DNA of 8,065 bases from an uncultured Clostridia bacterium (GCA_945835865.1 CAMAJQ010000021.1:1-8065); one strand, 5' to 3'. Shown: positions 1 to 6,844, counted from the first letter of the stretch. Notes: generated from the letters alone by a model not told the origin. Made by a program: numbers and translations.

Positions 1-893
1 AGCAGAATGACGGAGATCGCGCTTCCCATTCCGTAGTTTCCGTTCTGGAAGGACTCGTTATAAATCTGGAACAACACGACTTTGGTCGCTCCGTCCGGAC
101 CGCCCTGCGAGATGAGCTGTACGGGCTCGAAGATATTGAACGCGCCGATAATACTCGTGATCAGGACGAACACGAACATGGGTCTGAGCTGAGGAAGGGT
201 GATTTTGAAAAACTTGACGAACTTCCCCGCTCCGTCCACGTCCGCCGCCTCGTAGATCTCGGGAGAGATCCCGGAAAGCCCCGCGACGAAGAGAATGACC
301 GTCGCCCCGAGCCCTTTCCAGATACAGATGACGATGATCCAGAAATACATCCAGAAAGCGCTCTTATACCAATCGATCCTCCCGAGCCCGAAGGCGACGA
401 GCAGATTGTCGATCGTTCCGTTGTTGTAGTTGAGCCATACGTTTGCGATCTGCGCGACGATCGCAAGAGAAATGACGACGGGCAGATAGTAAACCGTGCG
501 GTAAAACCCTTTCCCGCGAATGGGTCCCGTCATCAGTTTGGCGAGAAGAAGACCGAACACGACGCTGAACCCGATGGTAAACGCGGCGATGAGCATGGTG
601 TCCAGCAGAAGGACGTAATATTCCTTCTGCGTGAAAAACGTAACGTAATTCTGCCAGCCCACCCAGACTTTTCCGAGGAATAGTTCGTCCCGGTAAAAAC
701 TGTATTCCACGACGATCGCAAGGGGAAGGATGCCGAAAATCGCATAATAAAGGATCAGCGGTCCCACCACCGACCAGCCGCGCACGTTTTCCATGACCGC
801 CCTTTTGTTCGGCGTTCTTCTTTTTTCCGTCGGGGCTCCGTCCGCGCCTGCGGGCGGGGTCCCGACGATCTCTGAATTCGATTGACGTTCCAT
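1..893 (-). CDS. ABC sugar transporter permease, MalF/UgpA type (3' end cut by window edge)
   Basis: This is an inner-membrane subunit of a carbohydrate ABC importer; it forms half of the translocation channel and docks on the ATPase. Translation from ATG at 893 gives 297 codons plus two bases, with no stop before the left edge, so the C-terminus is missing. Hydrophobic segments lie near residues 41-62, 95-120, 134-150, 178-204 and 239-256. The permease-specific EAA loop is clear at about 215-238 (EAADVDGAG, then F..I.LPQLRP), as known for the MalF/UgpA family. The first 38 residues are hydrophilic and Pro/Arg-rich. The start has AAGG about six bases upstream and an in-frame TAA at 911-909. 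A later ATG at codon 34 has a poorer ribosome site. It lies 42 bases after the solute-binding protein gene and surely shares its transcript. The sugar is unknown; no ATPase gene is visible, which is common when one shared ATPase serves several importers. Confidence 0.93.
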   Translation of the reverse strand, partial: MERQSNSEIVGTPPAGADGAPTEKRRTPNKRAVMENVRGWSVVGPLILYYAIFGILPLAIVVEYSFYRDELFLGKVWVGWQNYVTFFTQKEYYVLLLDTMLIAAFTIGFSVVFGLLLAKLMTGPIRGKGFYRTVYYLPVVISLAIVAQIANVWLNYNNGTIDNLLVAFGLGRIDWYKSAFWMYFWIIVICIWKGLGATVILFVAGLSGISPEIYEAADVDGAGKFVKFFKITLPQLRPMFVFVLITSIIGAFNIFEPVQLISQGGPDGATKVVLFQIYNESFQNGNYGMGSAISVIL

Positions 894-935
894 TTTATCC
901 TTATTCCCTTACCCGGACGGGAGTCTTGCGAAAAA

Positions 936-2288
936 TCAGCCGAGTTTAGCGGAGATATCGCTCTGCACGCCGTCGCACAGGGAGGCGACGGATTCCGTTC
1001 CCGAAAGAACGCTGTTATAGAAGGTCGCCCATTTCGCCCAGATATCGTTGGCGTTCTTCGTGAAGCAGGGAAGCCCGCCCCGGAAACCGCCTTCGAGCAG
1101 TGCGTCGATATAGGGATTGATGTTGGGATGGACCGTTCTCGTCTCCTCTTTGGCAAGCGTCGTCTTGTTGACGGGAAGTCTGCCGTCGAGTTCGTAGAAC
1201 CAGCCCTGCACTTCGTCGCTCGTGATATATTCCAGGAAAGCGGAAGCCTCGGCGTAATATTTCGTCGTCTTGGAAATTCCGAAGAGAACGTTTCCGACGT
1301 AGCAGTTTCCTTTTTCCGTCGAGGAAGCGTTCATCGTGGGAAGCACGGCGCTCTTGATATTGTCCGCCGCGCCGGACATCGACCACTGCCCTTCGATCAT
1401 GTACGCCGCGTAATTTTTCGAAGTGAAATAATACTGGAGCACGTCCTCGCTCGTTTCGGTCAGCGAAGCGGGATATGCATATTGGGAAAGGCTGCGGAGA
1501 TAGGTAAACGCCTTCTGATTCTCCTCGCTGTTGATGGCGAGATTACCGTCGGCGTCGAAGAAATCGCCTCCCGCCTGTCTCATAAAGGGAAGCGCGCGGA
1601 AAGCGCCGGACATCCCCGCGACGTTGTTCATGATGATCCCGCCGTAGTCCTTGCCGTTTGCCTTCGCGTATTCGGAAACGATCCTGCAGTTTTCGAGAAG
1701 TCCGTCCCAGGTGGAAGGCGCGAAATTCTCTTCCGCGATCCCCGCCTCTTTCAGAATGGTCTCGTTATACTGCAAGCCGAAAATACCCGTGCACATCGGC
1801 ACGCAATACATTTTGCCGTCGACGAAGGTATCCGCGTAAGCCCCTTCGACCACGTCCGCAAACTTGTTCTGATCGAGCTCGGCAAAGAGTCCGTTCTCCG
1901 AAAAATATCCCATGTAGGTCTCGCCGATGAGGATATCGACGGGAATGTTGTTGTTGCGGATATAAAGTTGTTGTTTCTGATAGAGAGCGTCTCCCCAGCC
2001 GTCTTCGATAAACTGAAGTTTGATGTTGGGATATTTCTCCTTGAACCCGTCGACGACCTTTTTCGTGAACAGGGACTGATTATAGATCTGCGATCCCTCT
2101 TTTTCCGATTTGAGAAGGGCGATGTAATTCTGTTTGAGGGGTGCCGCCGATTCCACTTTCAGCGTGACGGTCTGACCCGAGTCCGAAGATTCTCCTCCGG
2201 TCGTGCCGCCGCCGGAACAGGAAGCGCAGGCAAACGCGAACCCGATCGCCAGGACGAATGCCGTGATTTTTCCGAAAATGCTTTTCAT
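936..2288 (-). CDS. Sugar ABC transporter solute-binding lipoprotein (family 1)
   Basis: This 450-residue extracellular lipoprotein captures a sugar or oligosaccharide and delivers it to the permease encoded just downstream. The start at 2288 has GGAG eight bases upstream; the reading frame is open 90 bases further, but that part crosses the leader and has no ribosome site. The N-terminus is a lipoprotein signal: MKSIFGK, a hydrophobic core, then CASC with lipidation most likely at Cys24 (Cys21 is an alternative), followed by a Gly/Ser/Thr-rich linker. The mature part has features typical of MalE/UgpB-like proteins: a VDGFKEKYPNIKLQF segment after the first strand, a DILIGETYMGYFSENGLF segment, a GKMYCVPMCTGIFGLQYNE hinge region, and AAYMIEGQWSMSG. 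Length is normal for the family. Ligand cannot be told from sequence alone. Family assignment is firm; membership in the same operon as the permease follows from the 42-base spacing. Confidence 0.94.
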   Translation of the reverse strand: MKSIFGKITAFVLAIGFAFACASCSGGGTTGGESSDSGQTVTLKVESAAPLKQNYIALLKSEKEGSQIYNQSLFTKKVVDGFKEKYPNIKLQFIEDGWGDALYQKQQLYIRNNNIPVDILIGETYMGYFSENGLFAELDQNKFADVVEGAYADTFVDGKMYCVPMCTGIFGLQYNETILKEAGIAEENFAPSTWDGLLENCRIVSEYAKANGKDYGGIIMNNVAGMSGAFRALPFMRQAGGDFFDADGNLAINSEENQKAFTYLRSLSQYAYPASLTETSEDVLQYYFTSKNYAAYMIEGQWSMSGAADNIKSAVLPTMNASSTEKGNCYVGNVLFGISKTTKYYAEASAFLEYITSDEVQGWFYELDGRLPVNKTTLAKEETRTVHPNINPYIDALLEGGFRGGLPCFTKNANDIWAKWATFYNSVLSGTESVASLCDGVQSDISAKLG

Positions 2289-2313
2289 GCTTTTTTCTCC
2301 TTTATCTTTTTTG

Positions 2314-2337
2314 CCGCGGCGCGGAAACGCCCCGCGG
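2314..2337 (-). other. Stable hairpin in the leader of the solute-binding protein mRNA
   Basis: Arms CCGCGG (2314-2319) and CCGCGG (2332-2337) pair fully; after one C/C mismatch on the plus strand (G/G in the RNA), GCG/CGC pair, closing a four-base loop (TTTC in the transcribed sense). It lies downstream of the predicted transcription start and about ten bases before the AAAGGAGA ribosome site. It lacks a following T-tract in the transcribed direction, so it is not an intrinsic terminator. It could stabilise the 5' end of the mRNA or serve as a protein-binding palindrome. Confidence 0.6.
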
Positions 2338-2349
2338 TAACGCAGGCTT

Positions 2350-2378
2350 ATTGTAACACCAAACTGCCGTCTTGTCAA
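2350..2378 (-). promoter_or_regulatory. Promoter of the solute-binding protein operon
   Basis: On the minus strand TTGACA (2378-2373) is followed after exactly 17 bases by TACAAT (2355-2350). This is a near-perfect housekeeping sigma promoter. Transcription should begin near 2343, leaving a leader of about 55 bases. A promoter this strong, next to a divergent repressor-type regulator, suggests control by repression, though no experimental operator is known here. Confidence 0.85.
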
Positions 2379-2409
2379 TACCGAACGAGAAAAAAATATA
2401 TCATAAAAA

Positions 2410-2421
2410 ATAATATGTTAT
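2410..2421. promoter_or_regulatory. Candidate operator: imperfect palindrome ATAATATGTTAT
   Basis: This 12-base site matches its own reverse complement at 10 of 12 positions and shares AAYATGTTAT (9 of 10 identical) with a second site at 2478-2487, 66 bases away. Both lie in the control region between the divergent regulator and transporter genes. Each copy also contains a TGTTAT sequence resembling an extended -10 element, so the similarity may reflect promoters and not regulator binding. Confidence 0.3.
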
Positions 2422-2461
2422 AAGAAATCCCCCGAATTTACAATATTTTTATGTCATTTAG

Positions 2462-2490
2462 TTGATTTTTCGTCGAAAACATGTTATGCT
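2462..2490 (+). promoter_or_regulatory. Probable promoter of the GntR/LacI-type regulator
   Basis: TTGATT (2462-2467), a 17-base spacer and an extended -10 TGTTATGCT (2482-2490) form a plausible sigma promoter, with transcription starting near 2497. The palindrome AACATGTT (2478-2485) overlaps the -10, which would suit self-repression. An alternative upstream -35-like TTGTCA at 2372-2377 has only a poor -10 partner. The position implies that translation starts downstream of the ATG at 2486. Confidence 0.45.
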
Positions 2491-2515
2491 GAAAACGGAA
2501 GGGGAGGGAAAATCC

Positions 2516-3616
2516 TTGGGAGAAAAACTGTACGCAAAAGTTTACAACGACGTCATCGCCAGAATCAAGAACGGCGAACTGAAGGTAGGAGATAAACTGC
2601 CCTCGGAAATCGAACTCGCAAAACGGTACGGGGTCAGCCGCATCACGGTGACGAGAGCCATGAAGGAACTGAGCGACATCAATCTCGTATACCGCGTCAA
2701 AAAAGGCGGAACTTTCGTCAACGGAAAACTCAATTTCCGCACCACCCAACTCATCATCCCCGTCATTCTGCCCTTCGGAGAGGAGTTCAACGCGACGGTA
2801 AAGGGAATACAGAGCATCACGACGGCGAACAATATTTTCACCCCCGTATACAACACCCGCAACAACATCATGCGGGAAGAGAAATACCTCCGGGAACTAC
2901 TCGGAGGAAAATTCGACGGTCTGATCGTCTACCCCTGCAATTCGCGGAAGAACCTGTCGCTGTACGCCGAAATCCTCGCCGCAGGCAAACCGATCGTCTG
3001 CATCGACCGCAACATCTGCGGGATCGAAACCCCTCTCGTCACCAGCCGCAACGCCAAGGGCATGGAACAGATCGTCGACAAACTCGTCAGCCTCGGGCAT
3101 AAAAAAATCGCCTTTTTCTCACTGAGCGATTCCATGGCGCCGACGGAATCCGAGCGCTTCAAGGGCTTCTGCTCCGGACTGATCAAGAACAAACTCGAAC
3201 TGCGGACGGAATATCTTTTCAACAGCGAAAATATCCACCTGCTCGAAATGGTTCAGTCCCCGACCAAACAGCACAGCATTTTTCACCGGTTTATCCACAA
3301 GTGTCTGGACGAATATTTCGCCTTCGACGAAAAGCCGTCCGCCATCTGCTGCATCAACGACGTCAGCGCGAACGGCTTGTATCTGGACGCCGTCGAACGG
3401 GGCATCCGCATTCCGGAAGATCTCATGATAACCGGCTTCGACAGCATCGATACCCGAACCAACGCCGAACGACATATCATATCCGTTTCGCAGAACTTTT
3501 TCGAGATCGGAGCGAGCGCGATCAAACTCATGCTCGCCATTCTGAACGGACAGAGTTATCAGAAGGAGCAGAAGATCGACGTTCTGATGAACGCCGATTT
3601 CCCTACCGCACGCTGA
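2516..3616 (+). CDS. GntR-HTH / LacI-sensor hybrid transcriptional regulator (AraR type)
   Basis: This 366-residue regulator probably represses the divergent sugar transporter until a sugar binds. Residues about 5-72 form a GntR winged helix: YAKVYNDVIARIKNGEL, then GDKLPSE, LAKRYGVSRITVTRAM and a KKGGTFV wing. Residues from about 82 to the end resemble the LacI/GalR periplasmic-binding fold: KFDGLIVYPC, GKPIVCIDR, LGHKKIAFF, SAICCINDVSANGLY and the family hallmark MITGFDSIDT. This combination is that of AraR of Bacillus subtilis; the effector here is unknown. I chose the TTG at 2516 because GGGGAGG ends eight bases upstream and the GntR domain starts at once. The in-frame ATG at 2486 lies in the predicted -10 and has no ribosome site, and the TTG at 2462 lacks one too; these would add 10 or 18 residues. 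The family call is firm, the start less so. Confidence 0.9.
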   Translation: MGEKLYAKVYNDVIARIKNGELKVGDKLPSEIELAKRYGVSRITVTRAMKELSDINLVYRVKKGGTFVNGKLNFRTTQLIIPVILPFGEEFNATVKGIQSITTANNIFTPVYNTRNNIMREEKYLRELLGGKFDGLIVYPCNSRKNLSLYAEILAAGKPIVCIDRNICGIETPLVTSRNAKGMEQIVDKLVSLGHKKIAFFSLSDSMAPTESERFKGFCSGLIKNKLELRTEYLFNSENIHLLEMVQSPTKQHSIFHRFIHKCLDEYFAFDEKPSAICCINDVSANGLYLDAVERGIRIPEDLMITGFDSIDTRTNAERHIISVSQNFFEIGASAIKLMLAILNGQSYQKEQKIDVLMNADFPTAR

Positions 3617-3652
3617 CCGCCGACGCCCATTCCGACCGGGAAGGATCAGACC

Positions 3653-3669
3653 GCCGCACAGCGGCTTTT
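3653..3669 (+). terminator. Possible weak intrinsic terminator after the regulator gene
   Basis: GCCGC, a three-base ACA loop and GCGGC are followed at once by TTTT, 36 bases after the regulator stop. The stem is only five pairs and the T-tract four, so it may be weak, but position and orientation fit. Confidence 0.4.
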
Positions 3670-3836
3670 ACAGGCAACAACCGAAATCGGAACGTAAGAA
3701 AAAAAACGGTCAGGAACGTCACGCAGAGGAGCGATCCGACCGGATACGTCGCGCGTTTCAAAAACGTATTTTTCAATAGAAAAAAGCGCGAAATAAGTCG
3801 ATCAAACGGTATTTCGGATTTTCAGACTGCCGTTTC

Positions 3837-3858
3837 CCGTCAAAAAAAGAGTTGACGG
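3837..3858. repeat. Inverted repeat CCGTCAA-N8-TTGACGG over the lipoprotein -35
   Basis: Two perfect seven-base arms (3837-3843 and 3852-3858) flank an A-rich eight-base spacer. The right arm contains the -35 hexamer TTGACG, so a protein bound to both arms would cover the promoter. It is a candidate operator; the binding protein is unknown. Confidence 0.5.
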
Positions 3859-3881
3859 CGAAGCGGGGTTTATGATACAAT
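3852..3881 (+). promoter_or_regulatory. Promoter of the transglutaminase-domain lipoprotein gene
   Basis: TTGACG (3852-3857), an 18-base spacer and TACAAT (3876-3881) preceded by TGA (extended -10) make a good housekeeping promoter. Transcription should start near 3888, giving a leader of about 40 bases that ends in AAGGAGAT (3915-3922), eight bases before the ATG. Confidence 0.75.
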
Positions 3882-3928
3882 ATTTTCAGAAAGACTCCTG
3901 ACGATCCAGGAAAAAAGGAGATCCGGAC

Positions 3929-5785
3929 ATGAAACGGAAAATACTTCCCTTACTGCTGCTCGCCGCAACCCTTTTCTCGGGGCTCGGTCTTTCCGCCTGC
4001 AACGTCAACTTCGGAAAGCAGAGCAGTCACACGCACCTTGCCTCCGCCGGATGGGTTTCCGACGGAACGTACCACTGGCACGAGTGTACCGTCCGCGGTT
4101 GCTCCGAGCAACTCGACAAAGAAGAACATACGACGGAATACGCTGAAGGCAAAACGCCTTCCTGCACGGAAGAGGGCATCGCGGAGCATTGGCACTGCAC
4201 GGTCTGCGGAGGCGATTTCACCGGAGAAAGAGGGGGCGTCGCGATCGGGGACGTGACCCTTCCCGCCGAAGGACATTCGCCCGTGACGAAAAGCGACGAC
4301 GCGACGCATTGGCAGGAATGCGAAGTCTGCCTGGTCCTTCTGACGGAAGCGCAACCGCACGAAGCGATCTCTTATCACCGGAACAAATCGGGGCATTACA
4401 AAGTCTGCGACGAATGCGGAATTGTTTTCGACGAAGGCGCCCATACGGAGGGAGAATCCTGCACGGTCTGCGGATACGACGCGAATATCGCCGACCGTTG
4501 CGCCTCCGACTACGGCTACGGATATTTGGGGACGCTCGCAGGCGGAACGGCTTATCAGAACTTCTATCGGAAACTCGACGAAACGGCTTCCGCCTTCCAT
4601 GACGACGGGACGAAATCGGCTTCCGCGGTACAGGTGAACGGGTCGACGGTTTACGTGGCGGGGGAGATCGGATACGATAGTCTCGGGCTCACCCTCAATC
4701 AGGCGATCAGCGTGTGGGCGACCTATCGGTACGACCACCCTCTCTATTATTGGATCTCGGGGCAAGTCGTCTACAACTCGAAAAACCTTTCCGTCTGCGT
4801 CGAGAGCGATTATCGGAACGGAAGCGAGCGGAAGGAGCAGAACGACGCCGTTTACGCGGCAATAGACGGATATCTGAGAGAAGCCGAAGGCGAAACCTCT
4901 CCCTATCGGATCGCCTTCGCTTTCCACGACGGGATCATCGGCAACATCGATTACGCGCGCGACGATTCCGGCTACCCCGTCAGCGAAAGCTGGGCGCACG
5001 GAATTCTCGGCGTTTTCACGCGCGGGCAAGCCGTCTGCGAGGGCTACGCGAAGGCGTTCTCCCTTTTGCTCAACGCCTGCGGAGTGGAAAACGTTTACGT
5101 TTCCGGAACGAGCAAGGGAGAAGGACACGCGTGGAATATCGTAAAGATCGGGGACGGATGGTACTGGTACGACCTCACCTGGGACGATCAGCCTCATATC
5201 GGCAAAGGGGTCGTCTACGACTATTTCTGTCAGCCGGGCGACCTCGCCGACCACACCGTCGGCGAAACGGGCAACTTCAACTCCTCCGCGAACTTCCTGT
5301 ACGCCCTTCCGACGCCCGCCGAGGAAGGATACGCGACCTCCTCTCTCGAATACGGAGAAGAGTTCACGATCGGAAGTTTTACCTACCGGGTAAGCGGTTA
5401 CGGCGAAGCGGAACTGGTCTCTTCCGACGCGGCGCTCGCGGGGGAAATCACCCTGTCCGCCGTCGTTTCCTGCGAAGAGCGGACGTACTCTCTTGCGGAA
5501 ATCGGGGAAAACGCCTTCCGGAACAACGGAAAGATCACGAAGATCTTTATCCCCCGCACGGTCGCCGTCATCAACAACTTTGCGTTTTACGGTTGCGCTC
5601 TGCTCACGGAAGCGACGTTTGAAGATCCTCACGGCTGGAAAAGGACGTCCGCAGACGGCACGTCCGCCGTTTCCGCCGACTCTCTCTCCCTCCCCGCGGA
5701 AGCGGCGGCTCTGTTGAAAGAAACTTACCGTTCCGGCGGCAACTTATATCAGTACGTATGGGTGAAGACCCTTCCGGCGGCGTGA
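3929..5785 (+). CDS. Secreted lipoprotein: Cys/His-rich repeats, transglutaminase-like domain, BspA-type leucine-rich repeat
   Basis: This 618-residue protein is predicted to be anchored outside the cell: a lipoprotein signal ends in LSAC with lipidation at Cys24. Residues about 34-185 hold four related Cys/His-rich modules: HWHEC...C (Cys53, Cys58), a PSCTEEG/HWHCTVCGG unit (Cys79, Cys90, Cys93), HWQECEVC (Cys131, Cys134) and HYKVCDECG plus ESCTVCG (Cys160, Cys163, Cys178, Cys181). Such modules recur in clostridial surface proteins and may bind metal or form disulfides. Residues about 300-430 are a transglutaminase-like (papain-fold) domain: Cys370 in AVCEGYAKAF, His400 in GHAWNIV and Asp415 in YDLTWDD form an intact triad. 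In bacteria this fold is mostly a protease or amide-bond enzyme, so the reaction is uncertain. Residues about 519-567 (IGENAFRNNGKITKIFIP and AFYGCALLTEATF) match BspA-type leucine-rich repeats used in surface contacts. ATG 3929 has AAGGAG eight bases upstream. It is transcribed alone; substrate unknown. Confidence 0.9.
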   Translation: MKRKILPLLLLAATLFSGLGLSACNVNFGKQSSHTHLASAGWVSDGTYHWHECTVRGCSEQLDKEEHTTEYAEGKTPSCTEEGIAEHWHCTVCGGDFTGERGGVAIGDVTLPAEGHSPVTKSDDATHWQECEVCLVLLTEAQPHEAISYHRNKSGHYKVCDECGIVFDEGAHTEGESCTVCGYDANIADRCASDYGYGYLGTLAGGTAYQNFYRKLDETASAFHDDGTKSASAVQVNGSTVYVAGEIGYDSLGLTLNQAISVWATYRYDHPLYYWISGQVVYNSKNLSVCVESDYRNGSERKEQNDAVYAAIDGYLREAEGETSPYRIAFAFHDGIIGNIDYARDDSGYPVSESWAHGILGVFTRGQAVCEGYAKAFSLLLNACGVENVYVSGTSKGEGHAWNIVKIGDGWYWYDLTWDDQPHIGKGVVYDYFCQPGDLADHTVGETGNFNSSANFLYALPTPAEEGYATSSLEYGEEFTIGSFTYRVSGYGEAELVSSDAALAGEITLSAVVSCEERTYSLAEIGENAFRNNGKITKIFIPRTVAVINNFAFYGCALLTEATFEDPHGWKRTSADGTSAVSADSLSLPAEAAALLKETYRSGGNLYQYVWVKTLPAA

Positions 5786-5835
5786 ACCCACGCGGAAGCT
5801 GGAAGAAAAAAACCGAGCCGATTGCGGCGCATTGA

Positions 5836-5883
5836 AAAAGCCCGCAGGGAGAAAGCGCCTTTGCTTCCGCCCTGCGGGCTTTT
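5836..5883. terminator. Bidirectional intrinsic terminator between convergent genes
   Basis: A perfect 14-pair stem, AAAAGCCCGCAGGG (5836-5849) against CCCTGCGGGCTTTT (5870-5883), continues inward with five further pairs broken by mismatches. The T-run follows the stem on the plus strand, and the A-run at 5835-5839 gives a T-run on the minus strand. It can therefore end the lipoprotein transcript and the converging mrp transcript. Confidence 0.9.
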
Positions 5884-5909
5884 CATGAACCTGTCGTTAT
5901 CCCTTCCCT

Positions 5910-6731
5910 TTAAACGGACCGGAGCACGGCTTCGGTCGCGTCGGCAAGATAATCTCCTTCAAATTCCTCCACCCTGCCGCCGTCCACGAGAGCGGCGAGT
6001 CCGGGCTCGATCGGAAGAGAGCCGAGAAGGGGAATGGAATATTTCTCCGCAACGGATCTCGTGCGGCTTTCTCCGTACGGATAGAATTTTTCGCCGCAGC
6101 ACGGACAGGTGACGTAACTCATGTTCTCCACGATCCCCAGGATCCTCACGTCCATCATCTCCGCCATTCTGACCGCTTTTTCCACGATCATGGCAACCGC
6201 GTCCTGCGGGGTCGTCACCACGACGATACCGTCTACGGGCAGAGACTGAAAAACGGTAAGGGGCACGTCGCCCGTTCCGGGAGGCATATCCACGTACATA
6301 AAGTCGACGTCTTCCCACAGAACGTCGGTATAAAACTGCTTGACCGCGCCGCTGATGACCGGTCCCCGCCATACGACGGGCGCCCCTTCTTCGCTGAGAA
6401 GAAGGTTCATCGACATGACCTTGATCCCCTGCGCCGTCACGACGGGATAGATCGCCGATCCGTCCTCCGTCCCGCACGCGGGTTCGTGCAGCCCGAACGC
6501 CTTCGGAACGGAAGGTCCCGTTACGTCCGCGTCGAGAATCGCCGTTCTCAGCCCTTTGCGAAGGGTGTTGACGGCGAGAAGTTCCGTGACGAGGGATTTT
6601 CCTACGCCTCCCTTCCCGCTGACGACGGCGATCATTTTTCCGATCTTCGTGCTTTCCTTCGGAATAGCGAGAAAATCCTTTTTCTCGCACTTAGATTCGC
6701 ACGAAGAGCAATCGTGATTACATTCGCTCAT
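5910..6731 (-). CDS. mrp: Mrp/ApbC (NBP35-like) iron-sulfur cluster carrier ATPase
   Basis: This 273-residue cytosolic P-loop ATPase of the Mrp/NBP35 branch of the MinD/ParA class is expected to hold and hand on an Fe-S cluster. It has the deviant Walker A GKGGVGKS (39-46), DADVTGPSVPKAFG (67-80), the switch motif DMPPGTGD (148-155), and the cluster-binding CxxC in VTCPCCGEKFYPYG (Cys209, Cys212; Cys211 sits between). The N-terminus adds a cysteine cluster, Cys4, Cys8, Cys11 and Cys15, of the kind found in clostridial family members and loosely like the N-terminal cluster site of eukaryotic NBP35. ATG 6731 was chosen because AAGGAG lies seven bases upstream and the cysteine motif begins directly after it; the frame is open to 6803 but without a ribosome site. 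It follows recF on the same strand after 113 bases, so it may be cotranscribed or have its own promoter. Family firm; client proteins unknown. Confidence 0.93.
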   Translation of the reverse strand: MSECNHDCSSCESKCEKKDFLAIPKESTKIGKMIAVVSGKGGVGKSLVTELLAVNTLRKGLRTAILDADVTGPSVPKAFGLHEPACGTEDGSAIYPVVTAQGIKVMSMNLLLSEEGAPVVWRGPVISGAVKQFYTDVLWEDVDFMYVDMPPGTGDVPLTVFQSLPVDGIVVVTTPQDAVAMIVEKAVRMAEMMDVRILGIVENMSYVTCPCCGEKFYPYGESRTRSVAEKYSIPLLGSLPIEPGLAALVDGGRVEEFEGDYLADATEAVLRSV

Positions 6732-6749
6732 TTCTGACTCCTTTCTGTG

Positions 6750-6759
6750 CCGACGTCGG
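6750..6759. repeat. Palindrome CCGACGTCGG upstream of mrp
   Basis: A perfect ten-base palindrome ends 19 bases before the mrp start codon, just upstream of the ribosome site. It may be chance in GC-rich sequence; a regulator-binding role is only a guess. Confidence 0.25.
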
Positions 6760-6804
6760 GACGGACGATTTCCGAAAAAAAGGACACCCGCCCGTTTCGG
6801 CATG

Positions 6805-6821
6805 GATTTTTATATAAAATC
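6805..6821. repeat. AT-rich inverted repeat in the recF-mrp spacer
   Basis: GATTTT and AAAATC arms surround TATAT. This is the only AT-rich part of the 113-base spacer and could supply a -10 element (TATAAA on the minus strand) for mrp, but I find no good -35 at the right distance. It is too AT-rich and short to be a convincing terminator for recF. Confidence 0.3.
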
Positions 6822-6844
6822 ATACGTTCATCGGCTTATCGCGC

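Larger units (their letters stand above)
3617..3928. other. 312-base intergenic region between regulator and lipoprotein genes
   Basis: I see no convincing gene here on either strand. It holds a possible weak terminator close to the regulator stop (3653-3669), an AT-rich stretch around 3760-3800, a spaced AAACGG/CCGTTT inverted pair (3804-3809 and 3830-3835), a tighter inverted repeat at 3837-3858 and the lipoprotein promoter. Open frames crossing it are continuations of frames that shadow the regulator. Confidence 0.6.

Noticed and set aside
882..2423. A 513-codon plus-strand open frame opposite the solute-binding protein gene
   Set aside because: The minus-strand frame matches a known family from signal peptide to C-terminus with a proper promoter and ribosome site. 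The antisense frame reads through the control region, has no recognisable domain and is best explained by codon bias in the sense gene.
3291..3299. Perfect DnaA box TTATCCACA
   Set aside because: It is a single copy inside the regulator coding sequence (it encodes part of FIHK), with no cluster of boxes or AT-rich unwinding region beside it. One chance match in a window of this size is not surprising, so no origin is claimed.
3950..5632. A 560-codon minus-strand open frame opposite the lipoprotein gene
   Set aside because: The plus strand encodes recognisable lipobox, transglutaminase-like and leucine-rich repeat motifs with promoter and terminator; the antisense product is Arg/Val-rich with no family features.
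6772..6800. CCGAAA/TTTCGG inverted pair with a T-run as a recF terminator
   Set aside because: The six-pair arms are 17 bases apart and the T-run lies inside the loop and arm, not after the stem, so it would not work as an ordinary intrinsic terminator.
6732..6803. 24-residue N-terminal extension of the Mrp ATPase starting at 6803
   Set aside because: It has no ribosome site, is basic and unlike the family, whereas ATG 6731 has AAGGAG at good spacing and begins the cysteine motif.
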